NCBI GenBank assembly: GCA_025923195.1
Contig: JAICGJ010000003.1
Span: 37,501 to 101,500, forward strand
Direction: 5' to 3'
From: Chryseolinea sp.
GTDB taxonomy: Bacteria; Bacteroidota; Bacteroidia; Cytophagales; Cyclobacteriaceae
Length of the DNA: 64,000 nt
Part shown: piece by piece, positions 1-9,361 of the stretch
Layout of the letters: each line of letters opens with the position of its first letter
Position numbering within the stretch: position 1 is the first letter of the stretch
The notes under the pieces: generated by a model
The model's database searches: none
What the model was told of the DNA's origin: nothing
The model's input: only the letters and a program-made list of their open reading frames with translations
Program-made: the position numbers and the translations under genes

Positions 1-702
1 GAGGCAGAAAAAAAATTCGTATTTCGTAATGCGTTCACAAAAATTTTTGGCAATCACGACCTTGATTGGGAAATCAATCCGACAGCGGCGACCGATCTAG
101 CTGAACTATACGAAAGACAAATTGCTGTAATGGAAGGCGTTATTCTACAGGCAATGATTGAAGAAAGAATGTTCACCATATTTTGCACACACGGTCATCA
201 AGGGGATTTGCAAAGCGACGGAAATTTGTTCAGCAAGTTCTTTGTTTCGAAAATATGGGCGCCACTACAGGCCTACCTGAGAATCAATCCCAATACACCG
301 GCTTACAATGCGACACTTAAGACCGAACACAACAATATCATGTATGAATGGTCATCAGATCAACAAGATCTATTGCTAATCACGGGGCACACACATCAGC
401 CCGTGTTCGAATCATTAACCCTCCTAGAAAGAATGCAGCGTCGCGACGCTATAAAGAAATCCAGGAATGAGCCAGTACAAAAAAATTACAACATGCCGAC
501 GCCTTCCCTGGAATTCTTCCAAAAAATACGGCCTACTTATTTCAACACTGGATGCTGCTGTTACGATGACGGCGATATTACAGGAATTGAGATTGACCGC
601 GGATATATCAGGCTGATCAAGTGGGAGAAAAAAGGCGGAAAGAGTGAGAGAGTTGAACTGGAAAAAATTTCTTTCTTACAACTTGCCAGGCAGCTCTCAT
701 AA
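1..702 (+). CDS. Metallophosphoesterase, 5' end outside window
   Basis: The reading frame is open from base 1 and ends at a stop at 700-702, so the N-terminus lies upstream of the window. Visible calcineurin-like phosphoesterase signatures are GNHD (about residues 17-20 of the visible part), a THGHQGD block and GHTHQP near residue 129. These supply the Asn/His and His-x-His ligands of the two-metal centre. The first DxH motif of the family must lie upstream. The substrate cannot be told from the sequence; a UDP-2,3-diacylglucosamine hydrolase or a general phosphodiesterase role are both possible. The polysaccharide deacetylase gene starts about 30 bp downstream on the same strand and may be co-transcribed. 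Confidence 0.85.
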   Translation, partial: EAEKKFVFRNAFTKIFGNHDLDWEINPTAATDLAELYERQIAVMEGVILQAMIEERMFTIFCTHGHQGDLQSDGNLFSKFFVSKIWAPLQAYLRINPNTPAYNATLKTEHNNIMYEWSSDQQDLLLITGHTHQPVFESLTLLERMQRRDAIKKSRNEPVQKNYNMPTPSLEFFQKIRPTYFNTGCCCYDDGDITGIEIDRGYIRLIKWEKKGGKSERVELEKISFLQLARQLS

Positions 703-731
703 ATTAGCATATTTGTTGTCTTCCATTGCAC

Positions 732-1652
732 ATGATGAAACATGTAGTTTACATACTAATACTGATCTCTCAATCGTGTTTGGCCCAGCCACGACAGGTC
801 GCCGTTACGATCGATGACGTGCCTAACGTTAATGTTTTTCAGCGGGACAATTTCCGATCGATTTTGCTTGAACGTATTGAGGAACTGAATATTCCCGTGG
901 CTATTTTCATCAACGAAAAAAACATTTACAATAATGCTTTTGTAAAAGAAAACATCGCGTGTCTGGAGCGGTGGCTTACGAGTAACACCGTCACGCCAGG
1001 CAATCATTCTTTTAGCCACATTAATTATGCCGACACTACGCTGGAATCCTTTCAACAAGACATCATTAAAGGTGAAAAATTAACTACTCAGATCATGCGA
1101 CGGCGGCCACCATATTTCAGGTTTCCTTTTAACAGCCTCGGAAACGATAGCGCATCATATGCGGTCATCCAAAATTTTTTAACAATCCGAGGATACATCC
1201 ACGCCCCATTCACCATAGAAAGTGAAGACTGGGCATTTAATGCGCTCTATGAAGATGCGCTGCAAAATCAGGACGTGGGCAGAGCACGGGAAATTGGACA
1301 GCAATACGTGATACACACCATGAACTTGTTTCATCATTTTGAGACACTGTGCGAGAATTTGTATGGAAGAAACATAAGGCACATTTATCTGTGTCATGAC
1401 AACCAACTGAATACGGACTACCTGCCTGCACTCATCAAAGACCTGGGCAAATCAGGCTATTCATTCATATCACTTGAACAGGCACTTGACGATATTGTAT
1501 ATCAATCGACAGAATTCTATACCGGCAGGTATGGATTCTCCTGGATTTACAGATGGGAAAAAGATCAGGATAAACGAAAAGCCATGATGCGTGGGGAACC
1601 CGTCGATGAATCCTTGCACATCGAGTATCAAAAGTTGGTCAACAAAAAATAA
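732..1652 (+). CDS. Secreted polysaccharide deacetylase family protein
   Basis: A 306-residue protein of the NodB-homology (carbohydrate esterase 4) fold. The N-terminus has a hydrophobic export signal ending near a Cys-Leu-Ala-Gln stretch, so it is probably periplasmic or, less likely, a lipoprotein. The motif TIDDVP directly after the signal supplies the catalytic Asp pair, and GNHSFSH (about residue 96) supplies the HxxxH metal ligands; RFPF matches the later substrate-groove motif. The frame also opens at a TTG at 726, but ATG codons at 732 and 735 fit the signal peptide better. Substrate is unknown: peptidoglycan, chitin-like or xylan-like acetyl groups are the usual targets. Confidence 0.83.
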   Translation: MMKHVVYILILISQSCLAQPRQVAVTIDDVPNVNVFQRDNFRSILLERIEELNIPVAIFINEKNIYNNAFVKENIACLERWLTSNTVTPGNHSFSHINYADTTLESFQQDIIKGEKLTTQIMRRRPPYFRFPFNSLGNDSASYAVIQNFLTIRGYIHAPFTIESEDWAFNALYEDALQNQDVGRAREIGQQYVIHTMNLFHHFETLCENLYGRNIRHIYLCHDNQLNTDYLPALIKDLGKSGYSFISLEQALDDIVYQSTEFYTGRYGFSWIYRWEKDQDKRKAMMRGEPVDESLHIEYQKLVNKK

Positions 1653-1736
1653 TTCTTTTCATGGGCACTAACTCACATAGGAAATAACGAGCCGCCTACC
1701 CTATTCTAAAATGCAGAGAATATCGTTTAAATTGAC

Positions 1737-1744
1737 TATCTTTG
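1737..1744 (+). promoter_or_regulatory. Candidate -7 element TATCTTTG
   Basis: TATCTTTG matches the TAnnTTTG -7 consensus of Bacteroidota primary-sigma promoters. It lies about 100 bp before the DEAD-box helicase start, which implies a leader of roughly 90 nt. No convincing -33 TTG was seen at the expected spacing, so the call rests on the -7 element only. Confidence 0.45.
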
Positions 1745-1769
1745 TGGCTCACTCCTCCGAATTCCGTAA

Positions 1770-1807
1770 AAAACGCGTGTTTACGCAACGATAACAAGAG
1801 GCGTTTT
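1770..1807 (+). other. Leader inverted repeat before helicase
   Basis: AAAACGC (1770-1776) and GCGTTTT (1801-1807) form a 7-bp stem around a 24-nt loop within the presumed 5' leader of the DEAD-box helicase. Such leaders are often used for temperature or autogenous control of RNA helicases, but nothing here proves a function. Confidence 0.3.
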
Positions 1808-1842
1808 AACATTACAAGCTTCTTGCAGCAAACCAAAAACTC

Positions 1843-3099
1843 ATGTCATTCGAAAAATTAACGCTCATAGAGCCGATTTTGCGCGCCCTTAAGAACGAGG
1901 GATATACGCACCCAACCCCAGTACAGGAACGAGCAATTCCCGTATTATTAGAAAGAAAAGATCTCCTTGGATGTGCACAGACTGGCACTGGAAAAACAGC
2001 AGCATTCGCCATCCCGATCTTACAGTTGCTTCACCAGGATGAACTTTTCGTCAAAGGTCCTTCTGGTATTAAGGCAATGATACTGACTCCTACCCGGGAA
2101 CTCGCCATCCAAATCGGGGAAAGTTTTTCCGCCTATGGAAGGCACCTCCGGTTACGACATACCGTTGTATTCGGTGGTGTTCCTCAGCGATCACAAACGG
2201 ATGCGCTGCGTTCAGGCGTTGACATATTAATTGCAACACCAGGACGCTTGCTGGATCTCATGGACCAGCGATTCGTGAAACTTCAGAATCTGAAACTGTT
2301 AGTGCTAGACGAGGCGGATCGCATGTTGGATATGGGATTTATTCACGACGTCAAAAAAATTATTGGCCGTATTCCTGCACAACGTCAGACAATTTTCTTT
2401 TCCGCTACGATGCCTCCTGAGATTGCTAAGCTCGCAGATACTATATTGACTAACCCCGTTCGGATTGACGTCACCCCCGTCTCGTCGACCGCGAATACCA
2501 TCAAACAGGCAGTCTATTTTGTTGGAAAGAATGACAAACGCAAGCTGCTACTTCACATATTGCAGGACAGGAGTATCATTACTGCGTTGGTTTTCGCTCG
2601 CACAAAACATGGCGCCGACCGGGTCGCTAAAGACCTTATCAAATCCGGGATTCGCGCTGAAGCTATCCATGGTAATAAATCACAAAATGCGCGTCAGCGC
2701 GCCCTGAGCAACTTCAAGTCACAGCAGACTCGTGTATTGGTGGCTACCGATATTGCTGCGCGCGGAATTGACGTTGAAGAATTGTCCCACGTGATCAACT
2801 ATGAATTGCCCAACGTGCCCGAGACCTATGTCCACCGAATTGGGCGAACCGGACGCGCAGGGTCAACCGGAATATCACTTTCTTTTTGTGATGAAGAGGA
2901 AAAGGAGTATTTGCGCGACATCCATAAGCTTATTAAAAAAACGATCCCTGTCATTGAGGATCAGCCGTATCACATGACATACGCCGCACTTTCACAACAG
3001 ACGAAACAGTCAGGGGAATCTGTGAATGCAAAGAATAACAACAGGTCGGGCTTTGCCCGGTCGGGAAGACAGCAATATCGTGGCCGTTGGCAACGATAG
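1843..3099 (+). CDS. DEAD-box ATP-dependent RNA helicase, RhlE type
   Basis: A 418-residue cytoplasmic RNA helicase that unwinds RNA duplexes during ribosome assembly or RNA decay. The motifs occur in canonical order: Q-motif with PTPVQ (about residue 25), Walker A AQTGTGKT (about 45), PTREL, TPGR, DEAD (about 155), SAT, then in the second RecA domain [16 protein letters not shown] and [10 protein letters not shown]. The C-terminal tail is short, Gly/Arg-rich and basic, as in RhlE-like proteins of Bacteroidota. Start ATG at 1843 places the Q-motif at the normal distance. It stands alone, with its own probable promoter and a downstream bidirectional terminator shared with the convergent sod gene. 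Confidence 0.95.
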   Translation: MSFEKLTLIEPILRALKNEGYTHPTPVQERAIPVLLERKDLLGCAQTGTGKTAAFAIPILQLLHQDELFVKGPSGIKAMILTPTRELAIQIGESFSAYGRHLRLRHTVVFGGVPQRSQTDALRSGVDILIATPGRLLDLMDQRFVKLQNLKLLVLDEADRMLDMGFIHDVKKIIGRIPAQRQTIFFSATMPPEIAKLADTILTNPVRIDVTPVSSTANTIKQAVYFVGKNDKRKLLLHILQDRSIITALVFARTKHGADRVAKDLIKSGIRAEAIHGNKSQNARQRALSNFKSQQTRVLVATDIAARGIDVEELSHVINYELPNVPETYVHRIGRTGRAGSTGISLSFCDEEEKEYLRDIHKLIKKTIPVIEDQPYHMTYAALSQQTKQSGESVNAKNNNRSGFARSGRQQYRGRWQR

Positions 3100-3126
3100 G
3101 ACGCAACGTGAAGACTATGCTATACA

Positions 3127-3148
3127 AAAGGGCTCACCCGAGCCCTTT
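3127..3148. terminator. Bidirectional hairpin terminator
   Basis: AAAGGGCTC (3127-3135) pairs perfectly with GAGCCCTTT (3140-3148) around a 4-nt loop. It sits between the converging helicase and superoxide dismutase genes, with T-rich sequence on both sides, so it probably stops transcription from both. Confidence 0.7.
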
Positions 3149-3171
3149 CCTATTTGTATTGAAACGCAAAT

Positions 3172-3777
3172 CTACTTACCGGCAAATCGTTTAGCCACTT
3201 CATTCCAGTTCACAACATTCCAAAATGCTGCTATGTAGTCCGGTCTGCGGTTTTGATAATTGAGGTAATAGGCATGTTCCCAAACATCGAGTCCGAGAAC
3301 AGGTTTGCCCTGAGCTTCAGCAACATCCATCAACGGATTGTCCTGATTTGGAGTGGAGGTAATTTGAAGTTTTCCGCTGCTGTCTGTAATCAACCAGGCC
3401 CAGCCGGACCCAAATCGGCCCACCGCGGCGGCAGCGAACTTAGTTTTAAACTCATCAAAATTTCCGAATGCTGAATTGATGGCATCTGCTAACGCACCTG
3501 AGGGTTTGCCTCCAGCGTTCGGTCCAAGGATAGTCCAAAAAAAGCTGTGATTGTAGTGTCCTCCGCCGTTGTTGCGAACAGCGACGGGATATTTTGAAAC
3601 GTTTTTACATATATCTTCGATGCTTAAATTCTCTTCAGGTTTACCAGCGACGGCGTTATTCAAGTTGGTAACATAAGTGTTGTGATGTTTACCATGGTGT
3701 ATTTCCATAGTACGAGCGTCGATATGAGGTTCAAGCGCATTAAACGCATAAGGAAGAGCAGGAAGTGTGAATGCCAT
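3172..3777 (-). CDS. Superoxide dismutase, Fe/Mn family
   Basis: A 201-residue cytoplasmic superoxide dismutase that converts superoxide to hydrogen peroxide and oxygen. It has the full alpha-hairpin domain (HHGKHH near residue 27, including one metal ligand) and the C-terminal domain with DVWEHAYY (Asp and His ligands). [11 protein letters not shown] carries the second histidine ligand. Length matches the family. Whether iron or manganese is used cannot be decided here. A TAnnTTTG-type promoter element lies 46 bp upstream, and the transcript ends at the hairpin 3127-3148. Confidence 0.95.
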   Translation of the reverse strand: MAFTLPALPYAFNALEPHIDARTMEIHHGKHHNTYVTNLNNAVAGKPEENLSIEDICKNVSKYPVAVRNNGGGHYNHSFFWTILGPNAGGKPSGALADAINSAFGNFDEFKTKFAAAAVGRFGSGWAWLITDSSGKLQITSTPNQDNPLMDVAEAQGKPVLGLDVWEHAYYLNYQNRRPDYIAAFWNVVNWNEVAKRFAGK

Positions 3778-3822
3778 AATGATAGTGGATTTTTTTAGTT
3801 AAACATAAATTTCTTGCGCAAC

Positions 3823-3830
3823 CAAATATA
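3823..3830 (-). promoter_or_regulatory. Candidate -7 element of sod promoter
   Basis: On the minus strand this reads TATATTTG, a full match to TAnnTTTG, 46 bp ahead of the superoxide dismutase ATG. The spacing gives a leader of about 40 nt. A -33 element is not clear. Confidence 0.5.
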
Positions 3831-3901
3831 CAACCATAACTGTATCGAGAAAATTTCAATACATGGCTGTTATTGGGCCGCACGTTTACAAAGGCTTGTT
3901 G

Positions 3902-4261
3902 TTAAAACGGCAAATCATCAGCAGTGTTATTGGAATCTGCTACAAAAGGCTCGTCCATGGCTGGCGGAGGTGAATCAACACTGCCGGTGTTATGTTTTTC
4001 GATTTTCCACGCGCGCGCTTCGGTGTACCACCGGCCGTTGTATTCCCTGCTTTCAAGCTCAACGGCCGCGGTGACGAATTGTCCAACTGCAAGATTGAAC
4101 TGGTCTACTTTGTCACCCCAAACAGAAAGGCATACCTTCTTGGGATACTGACTTTGAGTTTCTACGATAAACTCTTGTTTCTTCCATGGACCCTTTTTTC
4201 CCATACCTGATTGAAGAGGAAGCAGTTGAATTACTCTACCTTTTAGTTCCATATTGTTCAT
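3902..4261 (-). CDS. DUF3127 OB-fold-like protein with SSB-like tail
   Basis: A 119-residue protein of the DUF3127 family, which is common in Bacteroidota. The first 90 residues fit an OB-fold: ELKGRVIQLLP, an LSVWGDKVDQF segment and YNGRWYTEARAW. The C-terminus is acidic and ends DDLPF, strikingly like the DDDIPF tip by which single-stranded DNA-binding proteins recruit partners. A role in single-stranded DNA handling is inferred, not shown. It follows tadA by only 5 bp and is probably co-transcribed. A second in-frame ATG lies at 4252, so the true start could be either. Confidence 0.8.
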   Translation of the reverse strand: MNNMELKGRVIQLLPLQSGMGKKGPWKKQEFIVETQSQYPKKVCLSVWGDKVDQFNLAVGQFVTAAVELESREYNGRWYTEARAWKIEKHNTGSVDSPPPAMDEPFVADSNNTADDLPF

Positions 4262-4266
4262 TTCTA

Positions 4267-4710
4267 TTACTTTCTAAGTTCCTTAAAAAAACTGTCTATA
4301 AGACTCTTGCTTTCATCTGCCTTCACGCCTCTCACCAATTCTGTTTTCGGGTGAAGCAAAGGTGCGTTTACTAAAGTGAAGCCTCGTTGAACATCGGACG
4401 CTCCGAATACCAATTTGTGAAGTTGCACCCAATGCAAAGCGCCAGCGCACATGACGCACGGCTCCAAAGTCACATATAAGGTGCATTCATTTAGATATTT
4501 GGAACCCAGATGATTGGAAGCCGCTGTTATGGCCAGCATTTCGGCGTGGGCTGTAGCATCCGTTAGTTTTTCCGTCTGATTGTGCGCCCTTGCGATAATC
4601 CGATTCATACAAACGACCACCGCCCCCACAGGAACTTCACCACTGTCCAAGGCTTTGCCAGCCTCTTTAATCGCTTCGCGCATGAAATACTCATCGGTGT
4701 ATAATTCCAT
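4267..4710 (-). CDS. tadA: tRNA-specific adenosine deaminase
   Basis: A 147-residue zinc deaminase of the cytidine deaminase fold, expected to convert wobble adenosine 34 to inosine in tRNA-Arg(ACG). The catalytic HAEM (His ligand plus proton-shuttling Glu) lies at about residue 56 and PCVMCAGAL (two Cys ligands) at about 86. Length and motifs match TadA; a general nucleoside or guanine deaminase remains a minor alternative. It sits in a minus-strand cluster behind the 4760-5326 gene and ahead of the DUF3127 gene. Confidence 0.88.
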   Translation of the reverse strand: MELYTDEYFMREAIKEAGKALDSGEVPVGAVVVCMNRIIARAHNQTEKLTDATAHAEMLAITAASNHLGSKYLNECTLYVTLEPCVMCAGALHWVQLHKLVFGASDVQRGFTLVNAPLLHPKTELVRGVKADESKSLIDSFFKELRK

Positions 4711-4759
4711 AGGGCGGCAAATGTAAAGCTTAAAGATTAAAGCAGAAAGTTGTCGCGTG

Positions 4760-5326
4760 TCAGGTCTTTACTTTAATGCTCTTCATCATCGCGCGCGCAG
4801 TTTCCTGCCAATCTTGTTTTTCCCTCCTGGGACAATTGAAAGAGAACACGAGCGCCCTGCCAGGCTCAAGAAGATATTGAATGTATGTATACCTCAAAAT
4901 CGGATCCTGAAAACCCTCCTGCCGCGTGCCGTTGACACGAGAATCAAATTCAAAAAAGATAAATTTCTTTTTGTTGACTTCATGGACGCCTTCCCGTATC
5001 ATATCTACACGATCGAACATGCTCAGTACACTGGCCTTGAAAAATTTTTGAGCCATCTCGACATCGGTATCAGGCCACTGCGTGGCGGAAATATTAACGC
5101 TAAAATCAATTGTACGATCCAGATTCGTGTAGGCTGCTAACGGAGCTCTTACCGATGGATATCGCTGTGTAAAGTCAAGCGCGTCCATAGCGTTCCACTC
5201 GCGTGGGATAGATACGGTTATTTCATCGTTAACTTTGACTTTAACGAGTTTAGGTCGATCTGCGGCCACGAGGCTCAATCCCACCAAAAAAAACCACTTC
5301 AGCACTCTACTTTTAATTTTTTGCAT
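4760..5326 (-). CDS. Hypothetical exported protein, PsbP/DUF1795-like size
   Basis: I do not recognise a named family with certainty. The 188-residue product has a short basic N-terminus and a hydrophobic stretch ending in LSLVAADRP, consistent with export. The mature part reads as alternating beta strands with IPREWNAMD and a Lys/Arg-rich end, resembling small PsbP-like or DUF1795-type proteins. It is divergent from aspS, with 76 bp between the starts, and 49 bp upstream of tadA. Confidence 0.6.
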   Translation of the reverse strand: MQKIKSRVLKWFFLVGLSLVAADRPKLVKVKVNDEITVSIPREWNAMDALDFTQRYPSVRAPLAAYTNLDRTIDFSVNISATQWPDTDVEMAQKFFKASVLSMFDRVDMIREGVHEVNKKKFIFFEFDSRVNGTRQEGFQDPILRYTYIQYLLEPGRALVFSFNCPRREKQDWQETARAMMKSIKVKT

Positions 5327-5402
5327 ACACTTACGGATACTAAAGTATTCTTAAATTCGCGCCTGTCTGTCGAATGGCAGCGCTAAATTAATCAAAACTC
5401 AG

Positions 5403-7166
5403 ATGTTACGGACGCATACATGTGGTCAATTGAGGTTATCGGATGTAAATCAAAACGTTGTCTTGACGGGTTGGGTGCAAAGATCTCGCGATAAAGGAAG
5501 CGTATTGTGGGTCGATTTGCGCGACAGATATGGCGTAACGCAATTGATATTTGAGGAAGCTAAAACAGATGCCGATGTATTGTCAGCTGGAAGAAGTCTG
5601 GGACGCGAATATGTTATCCAAATTGAAGGTTTGGTGGTGGAAAGGCTTTCAAAAAATGACAAACTCCCCACCGGAGAAATTGAAGTGAAAGTATCGAAGG
5701 TGAAGGTACTAAATCCCTCGAAGCTTCCTCCATTTACCATAGAAGATGATACTGATGGCGGCGAAGAGCTAAGGATGAAATACAGGTATCTTGACCTGCG
5801 CAGAAATCCGGTGCGCGAAAGTCTCCAGCTGCGGCACAAAATGGCGCAGCACACGAGAATGTTTCTTGATGGACAGAATTTTATCGAAGTGGAAACCCCG
5901 GTGCTGATAAAATCCACACCCGAAGGTGCCCGTGACTTCGTGGTTCCTTCGAGGATTCACAACGGCGAATTCTATGCATTACCACAGTCCCCTCAAACGT
6001 TCAAACAATTGTTGATGGTGTCAGGCTTTGACCGATATTATCAAATCGTTAAATGTTTCCGGGATGAGGACCTGCGCGCGGATCGCCAACCCGAATTCAC
6101 GCAAATTGATTGTGAAATGTCCTTCATTACACAGGAGGACATATTAAATACCTTTGAAGGATTGATCCGGCACCTGTTCAAACAAGTCAAGGGCGTTGAA
6201 CTGCCAGATGTACCTCGCATGAAATACGATGAGGCTATGCAATTTTACGGGTCCGATAAGCCGGACACGCGATTTGATATGAAGTTTGTGGATATTACGG
6301 ACCTGACGAAAGGAAAAAATTTTCAGGTCTTTGAAAGTGCAGAACTCGTCGTAGGGATCAATGCCAAGGGCTGTTCCGAATATTCGCGCAAACAAATTGA
6401 TGAACTTACTGAGTTCGTCAAGCGTCCTCAAGTCGGTGCAAAAGGTCTGGTGTACGTGCAATACAGAACAGATGGAACCATCAAATCTTCGGTGGATAAA
6501 TTTTACTCGGGCGACGAACTCAAAGGATGGACCGACAAATTCAACGCTGAGCCTGGTGATCTGATATTATTGCTCGCCGGCGAAGCCTTCTCGACGCGCA
6601 AACAATTGAATGAACTCCGCCTTTTGATGGGCGACAGATTGGGCTTTCGCGATAAGAATAAATTTTCGGCACTTTGGGTCCTGGATTTCCCGTTGCTGGA
6701 ATGGAGTGAAGAAACCCAGCGATATCACGCCATGCATCATCCTTTCACATCACCAAAACCTGAAGATATTAAGTTACTGGATACTGATCCTGGGAAAGTA
6801 CGTGCGAACGCTTATGATATGGTGATCAATGGTACTGAGGTTGGAGGAGGCTCTATCCGTATTCATGACAGGGCCACACAACAAATGATGTTCAACCATC
6901 TGGGATTTTCGGAGGCTGAAGCAAAGAAACAGTTTGGATTCTTAATGGAAGCTTTTGAGTTTGGTGCACCTCCCCATGGCGGGATTGCTTTTGGCTTTGA
7001 CCGGCTCTGTTCGATTTTCGGGGGGGCAGACTCCATCCGCGACTTTATTGCGTTCCCAAAAAATAACGCCGGGAAGGACGTTATGATCGATACACCATCC
7101 ACAATTTCCGAGGAACAGCTGAAGGAGCTGGGGATAGAAGTGAAAGTGAAAAGTGATAAGTTATAA
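5403..7166 (+). CDS. aspS: Aspartyl-tRNA synthetase
   Basis: A 587-residue class II synthetase that charges tRNA-Asp. It shows an N-terminal OB-fold anticodon-binding domain ([10 protein letters not shown] at about 22), class II motif 1 around RFL-free FIEVETPVL, motif 2 [14 protein letters not shown] at about 220, the bacterial insertion (GAD) domain and motif 3 [10 protein letters not shown] at about 530. Length is typical of bacterial AspRS. The last residues (KVKSDKL) are encoded by the beginning of an intergenic simple-sequence repeat, so the C-terminus seems to have been extended or rewritten by that repeat. Confidence 0.96.
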   Translation: MLRTHTCGQLRLSDVNQNVVLTGWVQRSRDKGSVLWVDLRDRYGVTQLIFEEAKTDADVLSAGRSLGREYVIQIEGLVVERLSKNDKLPTGEIEVKVSKVKVLNPSKLPPFTIEDDTDGGEELRMKYRYLDLRRNPVRESLQLRHKMAQHTRMFLDGQNFIEVETPVLIKSTPEGARDFVVPSRIHNGEFYALPQSPQTFKQLLMVSGFDRYYQIVKCFRDEDLRADRQPEFTQIDCEMSFITQEDILNTFEGLIRHLFKQVKGVELPDVPRMKYDEAMQFYGSDKPDTRFDMKFVDITDLTKGKNFQVFESAELVVGINAKGCSEYSRKQIDELTEFVKRPQVGAKGLVYVQYRTDGTIKSSVDKFYSGDELKGWTDKFNAEPGDLILLLAGEAFSTRKQLNELRLLMGDRLGFRDKNKFSALWVLDFPLLEWSEETQRYHAMHHPFTSPKPEDIKLLDTDPGKVRANAYDMVINGTEVGGGSIRIHDRATQQMMFNHLGFSEAEAKKQFGFLMEAFEFGAPPHGGIAFGFDRLCSIFGGADSIRDFIAFPKNNAGKDVMIDTPSTISEEQLKELGIEVKVKSDKL

Positions 7167-7251
7167 GTGAAAAGTGATTGACCGCTAGGTTTCGCTTTTC
7201 ACTTTTAGTTTTTAGTTTTTCACTTGTCACTTTTAGTTTTTCACTTATCAC
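7140..7251. repeat. Simple-word inverted repeat (AAGTGAAAAGTG)
   Basis: The left side is built from GTGAAAAGTGATAAG-like words (7140-7180), the right side from their complements, CTTTTCACTTTTAGTTTTT (7195-7251). Together they form an imperfect inverted repeat between the converging aspS and 7248-8426 genes. It overlaps the aspS 3' end and the stop of the opposite gene. The transcript could fold into a long hairpin and act as a terminator. Confidence 0.7.
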
Positions 7252-8426
7252 AAATAGCTCAGCCACCATTTGCTTCGTTGTTCAATCTTATATCGATCAT
7301 ACCATTTACACAACGGATAAAGTATGACAACAACTCCTATCCATACGACGTAGACAACCCATAGGCTAAATCCGTACCCGGCGAGGTTCGGCGAGTTAGT
7401 GACCCAGGTATCGAAGACCATGTCTGAGGCATCGTACCCAGTCAGCATAGCCGCAACCAATGCGAGCAGGTGAATCAGATACAAATGAAGCAAGTAGTAA
7501 AACATGGGCACCCGTCCGAGTATTTTAACTCTCTGGGCAGCCGTTCCAAAATAATTCTCAGAAATAGCCAGGAATAAAATCGCCGGACCCAATGTTACCA
7601 ACAGGTATAGCAATGAGGGTGGATACTTTGTAACATTCAAGAAAGACAACACCGTAAACACAGGACTGGGCTGAACCGACCAGTGATTAGGGTCACCATA
7701 ACCGTTGATAAATCTTATCACTACAAACAGGGCAACTAAGCCGAAACCAACATAAAGCAGCATTTGTTTGCGTGATTCCCGACTGTAGGAACTTTGATAG
7801 AAGAAACCGAAGCAATATCCTAATAACATCACGCCGACCCAGGGCACAAGCGGATAGGCAATGAATAGAAAAAAGTCTTGTGACAAAGAAAATCCCTGGA
7901 ATTGGTGGACCATCGACCATAAGATCGCGCTTGCACCATCCCCCTCGATGCGGAAACCATCAAGCAGGTTGTGTCCAACAACCATTAACAGACCGATCGC
8001 CAAAGTTATCTTAAAAGGCAAGTGAATTGCACCGGCCAATATGATCATGCCAATACCAAGTGCCCATATAACGAAGAGGGTTATAAGAGAAAAGTGAAAA
8101 TTGAAAAACCAGGCAAAGTTTACGATGGTCAATTCCAGAAAAACCAACCAGAGGCCACGCTTAAGCAAAAAGCCCGACAGGTCCTTTTTACTTCTCCTCA
8201 GTCCTATGAGAAATGCAGAGGTCCCGGCAAGGAAAATAAAAACAGGCGCACAAAAGTGAGTTACCCATCTTGTAAAGAACAGTATGACACTGGTTTTTGA
8301 CATATCCGTGGGGTCATACAGAAAGGCATCGGCATGGAAATAGTCTCGCACATGATCCAATGCCATAACAATCATAACAATACCACGCAACAGATCGATT
8401 GATTCTATTCGGGCAGACTTCGTCAT
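7248..8426 (-). CDS. DUF1624 / heparan-alpha-glucosaminide acetyltransferase-like membrane protein
   Basis: A 392-residue polytopic inner-membrane protein with about ten hydrophobic segments. The N-terminal IESIDLLRGIVMIVMALDH matches the DUF1624/HGSNAT-like family, whose His-containing first helix (LDHVRDYF) is thought to take part in transmembrane acyl transfer. The acceptor is unknown; a cell-surface glycan is the usual assumption. The gene stands alone between the repeat at its 3' end and a short intergenic stretch. Confidence 0.8.
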   Translation of the reverse strand: MTKSARIESIDLLRGIVMIVMALDHVRDYFHADAFLYDPTDMSKTSVILFFTRWVTHFCAPVFIFLAGTSAFLIGLRRSKKDLSGFLLKRGLWLVFLELTIVNFAWFFNFHFSLITLFVIWALGIGMIILAGAIHLPFKITLAIGLLMVVGHNLLDGFRIEGDGASAILWSMVHQFQGFSLSQDFFLFIAYPLVPWVGVMLLGYCFGFFYQSSYSRESRKQMLLYVGFGLVALFVVIRFINGYGDPNHWSVQPSPVFTVLSFLNVTKYPPSLLYLLVTLGPAILFLAISENYFGTAAQRVKILGRVPMFYYLLHLYLIHLLALVAAMLTGYDASDMVFDTWVTNSPNLAGYGFSLWVVYVVWIGVVVILYPLCKWYDRYKIEQRSKWWLSYL

Positions 8427-8524
8427 AAAACGGTTAATACGATTGGAGTAGCACGAGAGTTATCAAAATATTGAAAAATTCTGTCGTAATTTTCGCAATA
8501 CCGCTCGTTCTTCATTTCCAAAAA

Positions 8525-9361
8525 TTATTGCAAAAGTTTTTCAGGGATGCCGGAGATGCCTTCAATGACAATATTCCGATAGAAAACCTCGGCACCTTCA
8601 GATTGAATTTGGATTTTTCCCTTTCTTAATGGGGAGATATTTGGGCCATCAGGCTGACTTAAGTTGTACAGGGCCATTACGACTTTGTCATTGACGACAT
8701 GAACGCTGCTATCACCGTAGCAATACAGGTCAATTGTATTCCATTCCCCGGAAGGATTTTCTCCGTCACCACGCTTGACGCAGTTTCTCCCATTAGGACC
8801 TTTGTCGCGAAAAGTCAGCAGTTCAGCACCCGCTGTGTATACAAATCTCTGGCCCTGCTTTGCCGCTGGAACATCTGCAAATGCGCCGCCGCATCCCCAA
8901 TAATCCCCACAGTCGCCCTCCTGAATCTGGAATTCCTGAGATCGCATCCAAAACAACCAGTCGGCCGCATGAGGCCCGACGGCGTGGTACAAAATGCCAC
9001 TATCGCGTTTCGCATTTCGTTTCGGGTCCCATTTTAATTGCCCCCATTTAAATTCCAGTCGCAAATGATAGTTGCTAAACTCCTGCTGGGTTGAAAGCCC
9101 GCCAAAGTTCTCTCCCGATATGCGGATTGCAGGCTGTTCATCTTGTTTTACGACCGAAAAAACGTTGTTTGGATCTTTATTGAGTCCAATTGGCTCGCCA
9201 CCAAAGTCCTTCTTCGCCGAATCATAAATTGGTCCAATGTAGACGTCCCAGCCTTTCAAATCCTTTCCGTTGAATAGTGATTTCAACTTAATCGGTGCAT
9301 GGCTTAAGGTTACCCCTGTCAGGAGCGCAACGGAGACGAGTACGTAACGAATTTTGTACAT
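8525..9361 (-). CDS. Exported DUF1080 (3-keto-disaccharide hydrolase) protein
   Basis: A 278-residue protein with a signal peptide (about residues 1-22) and a concanavalin-like DUF1080 domain. Visible features are the family opening LFNGKDLKGWDVY, then DSGILYH, a WMRSQEFQIQ segment and the closing IQIQSEGAEVFYRNI. DUF1080 proteins in Bacteroidota include hydrolases or lyases acting on 3-keto-glycosides made by Gfo/Idh/MocA dehydrogenases. Two such dehydrogenases occur at 29.2 and 35.0 kb. The frame is open further upstream to 9460, but ATG 9361 gives a clean signal peptide and is preferred. Confidence 0.82.
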   Translation of the reverse strand: MYKIRYVLVSVALLTGVTLSHAPIKLKSLFNGKDLKGWDVYIGPIYDSAKKDFGGEPIGLNKDPNNVFSVVKQDEQPAIRISGENFGGLSTQQEFSNYHLRLEFKWGQLKWDPKRNAKRDSGILYHAVGPHAADWLFWMRSQEFQIQEGDCGDYWGCGGAFADVPAAKQGQRFVYTAGAELLTFRDKGPNGRNCVKRGDGENPSGEWNTIDLYCYGDSSVHVVNDKVVMALYNLSQPDGPNISPLRKGKIQIQSEGAEVFYRNIVIEGISGIPEKLLQ

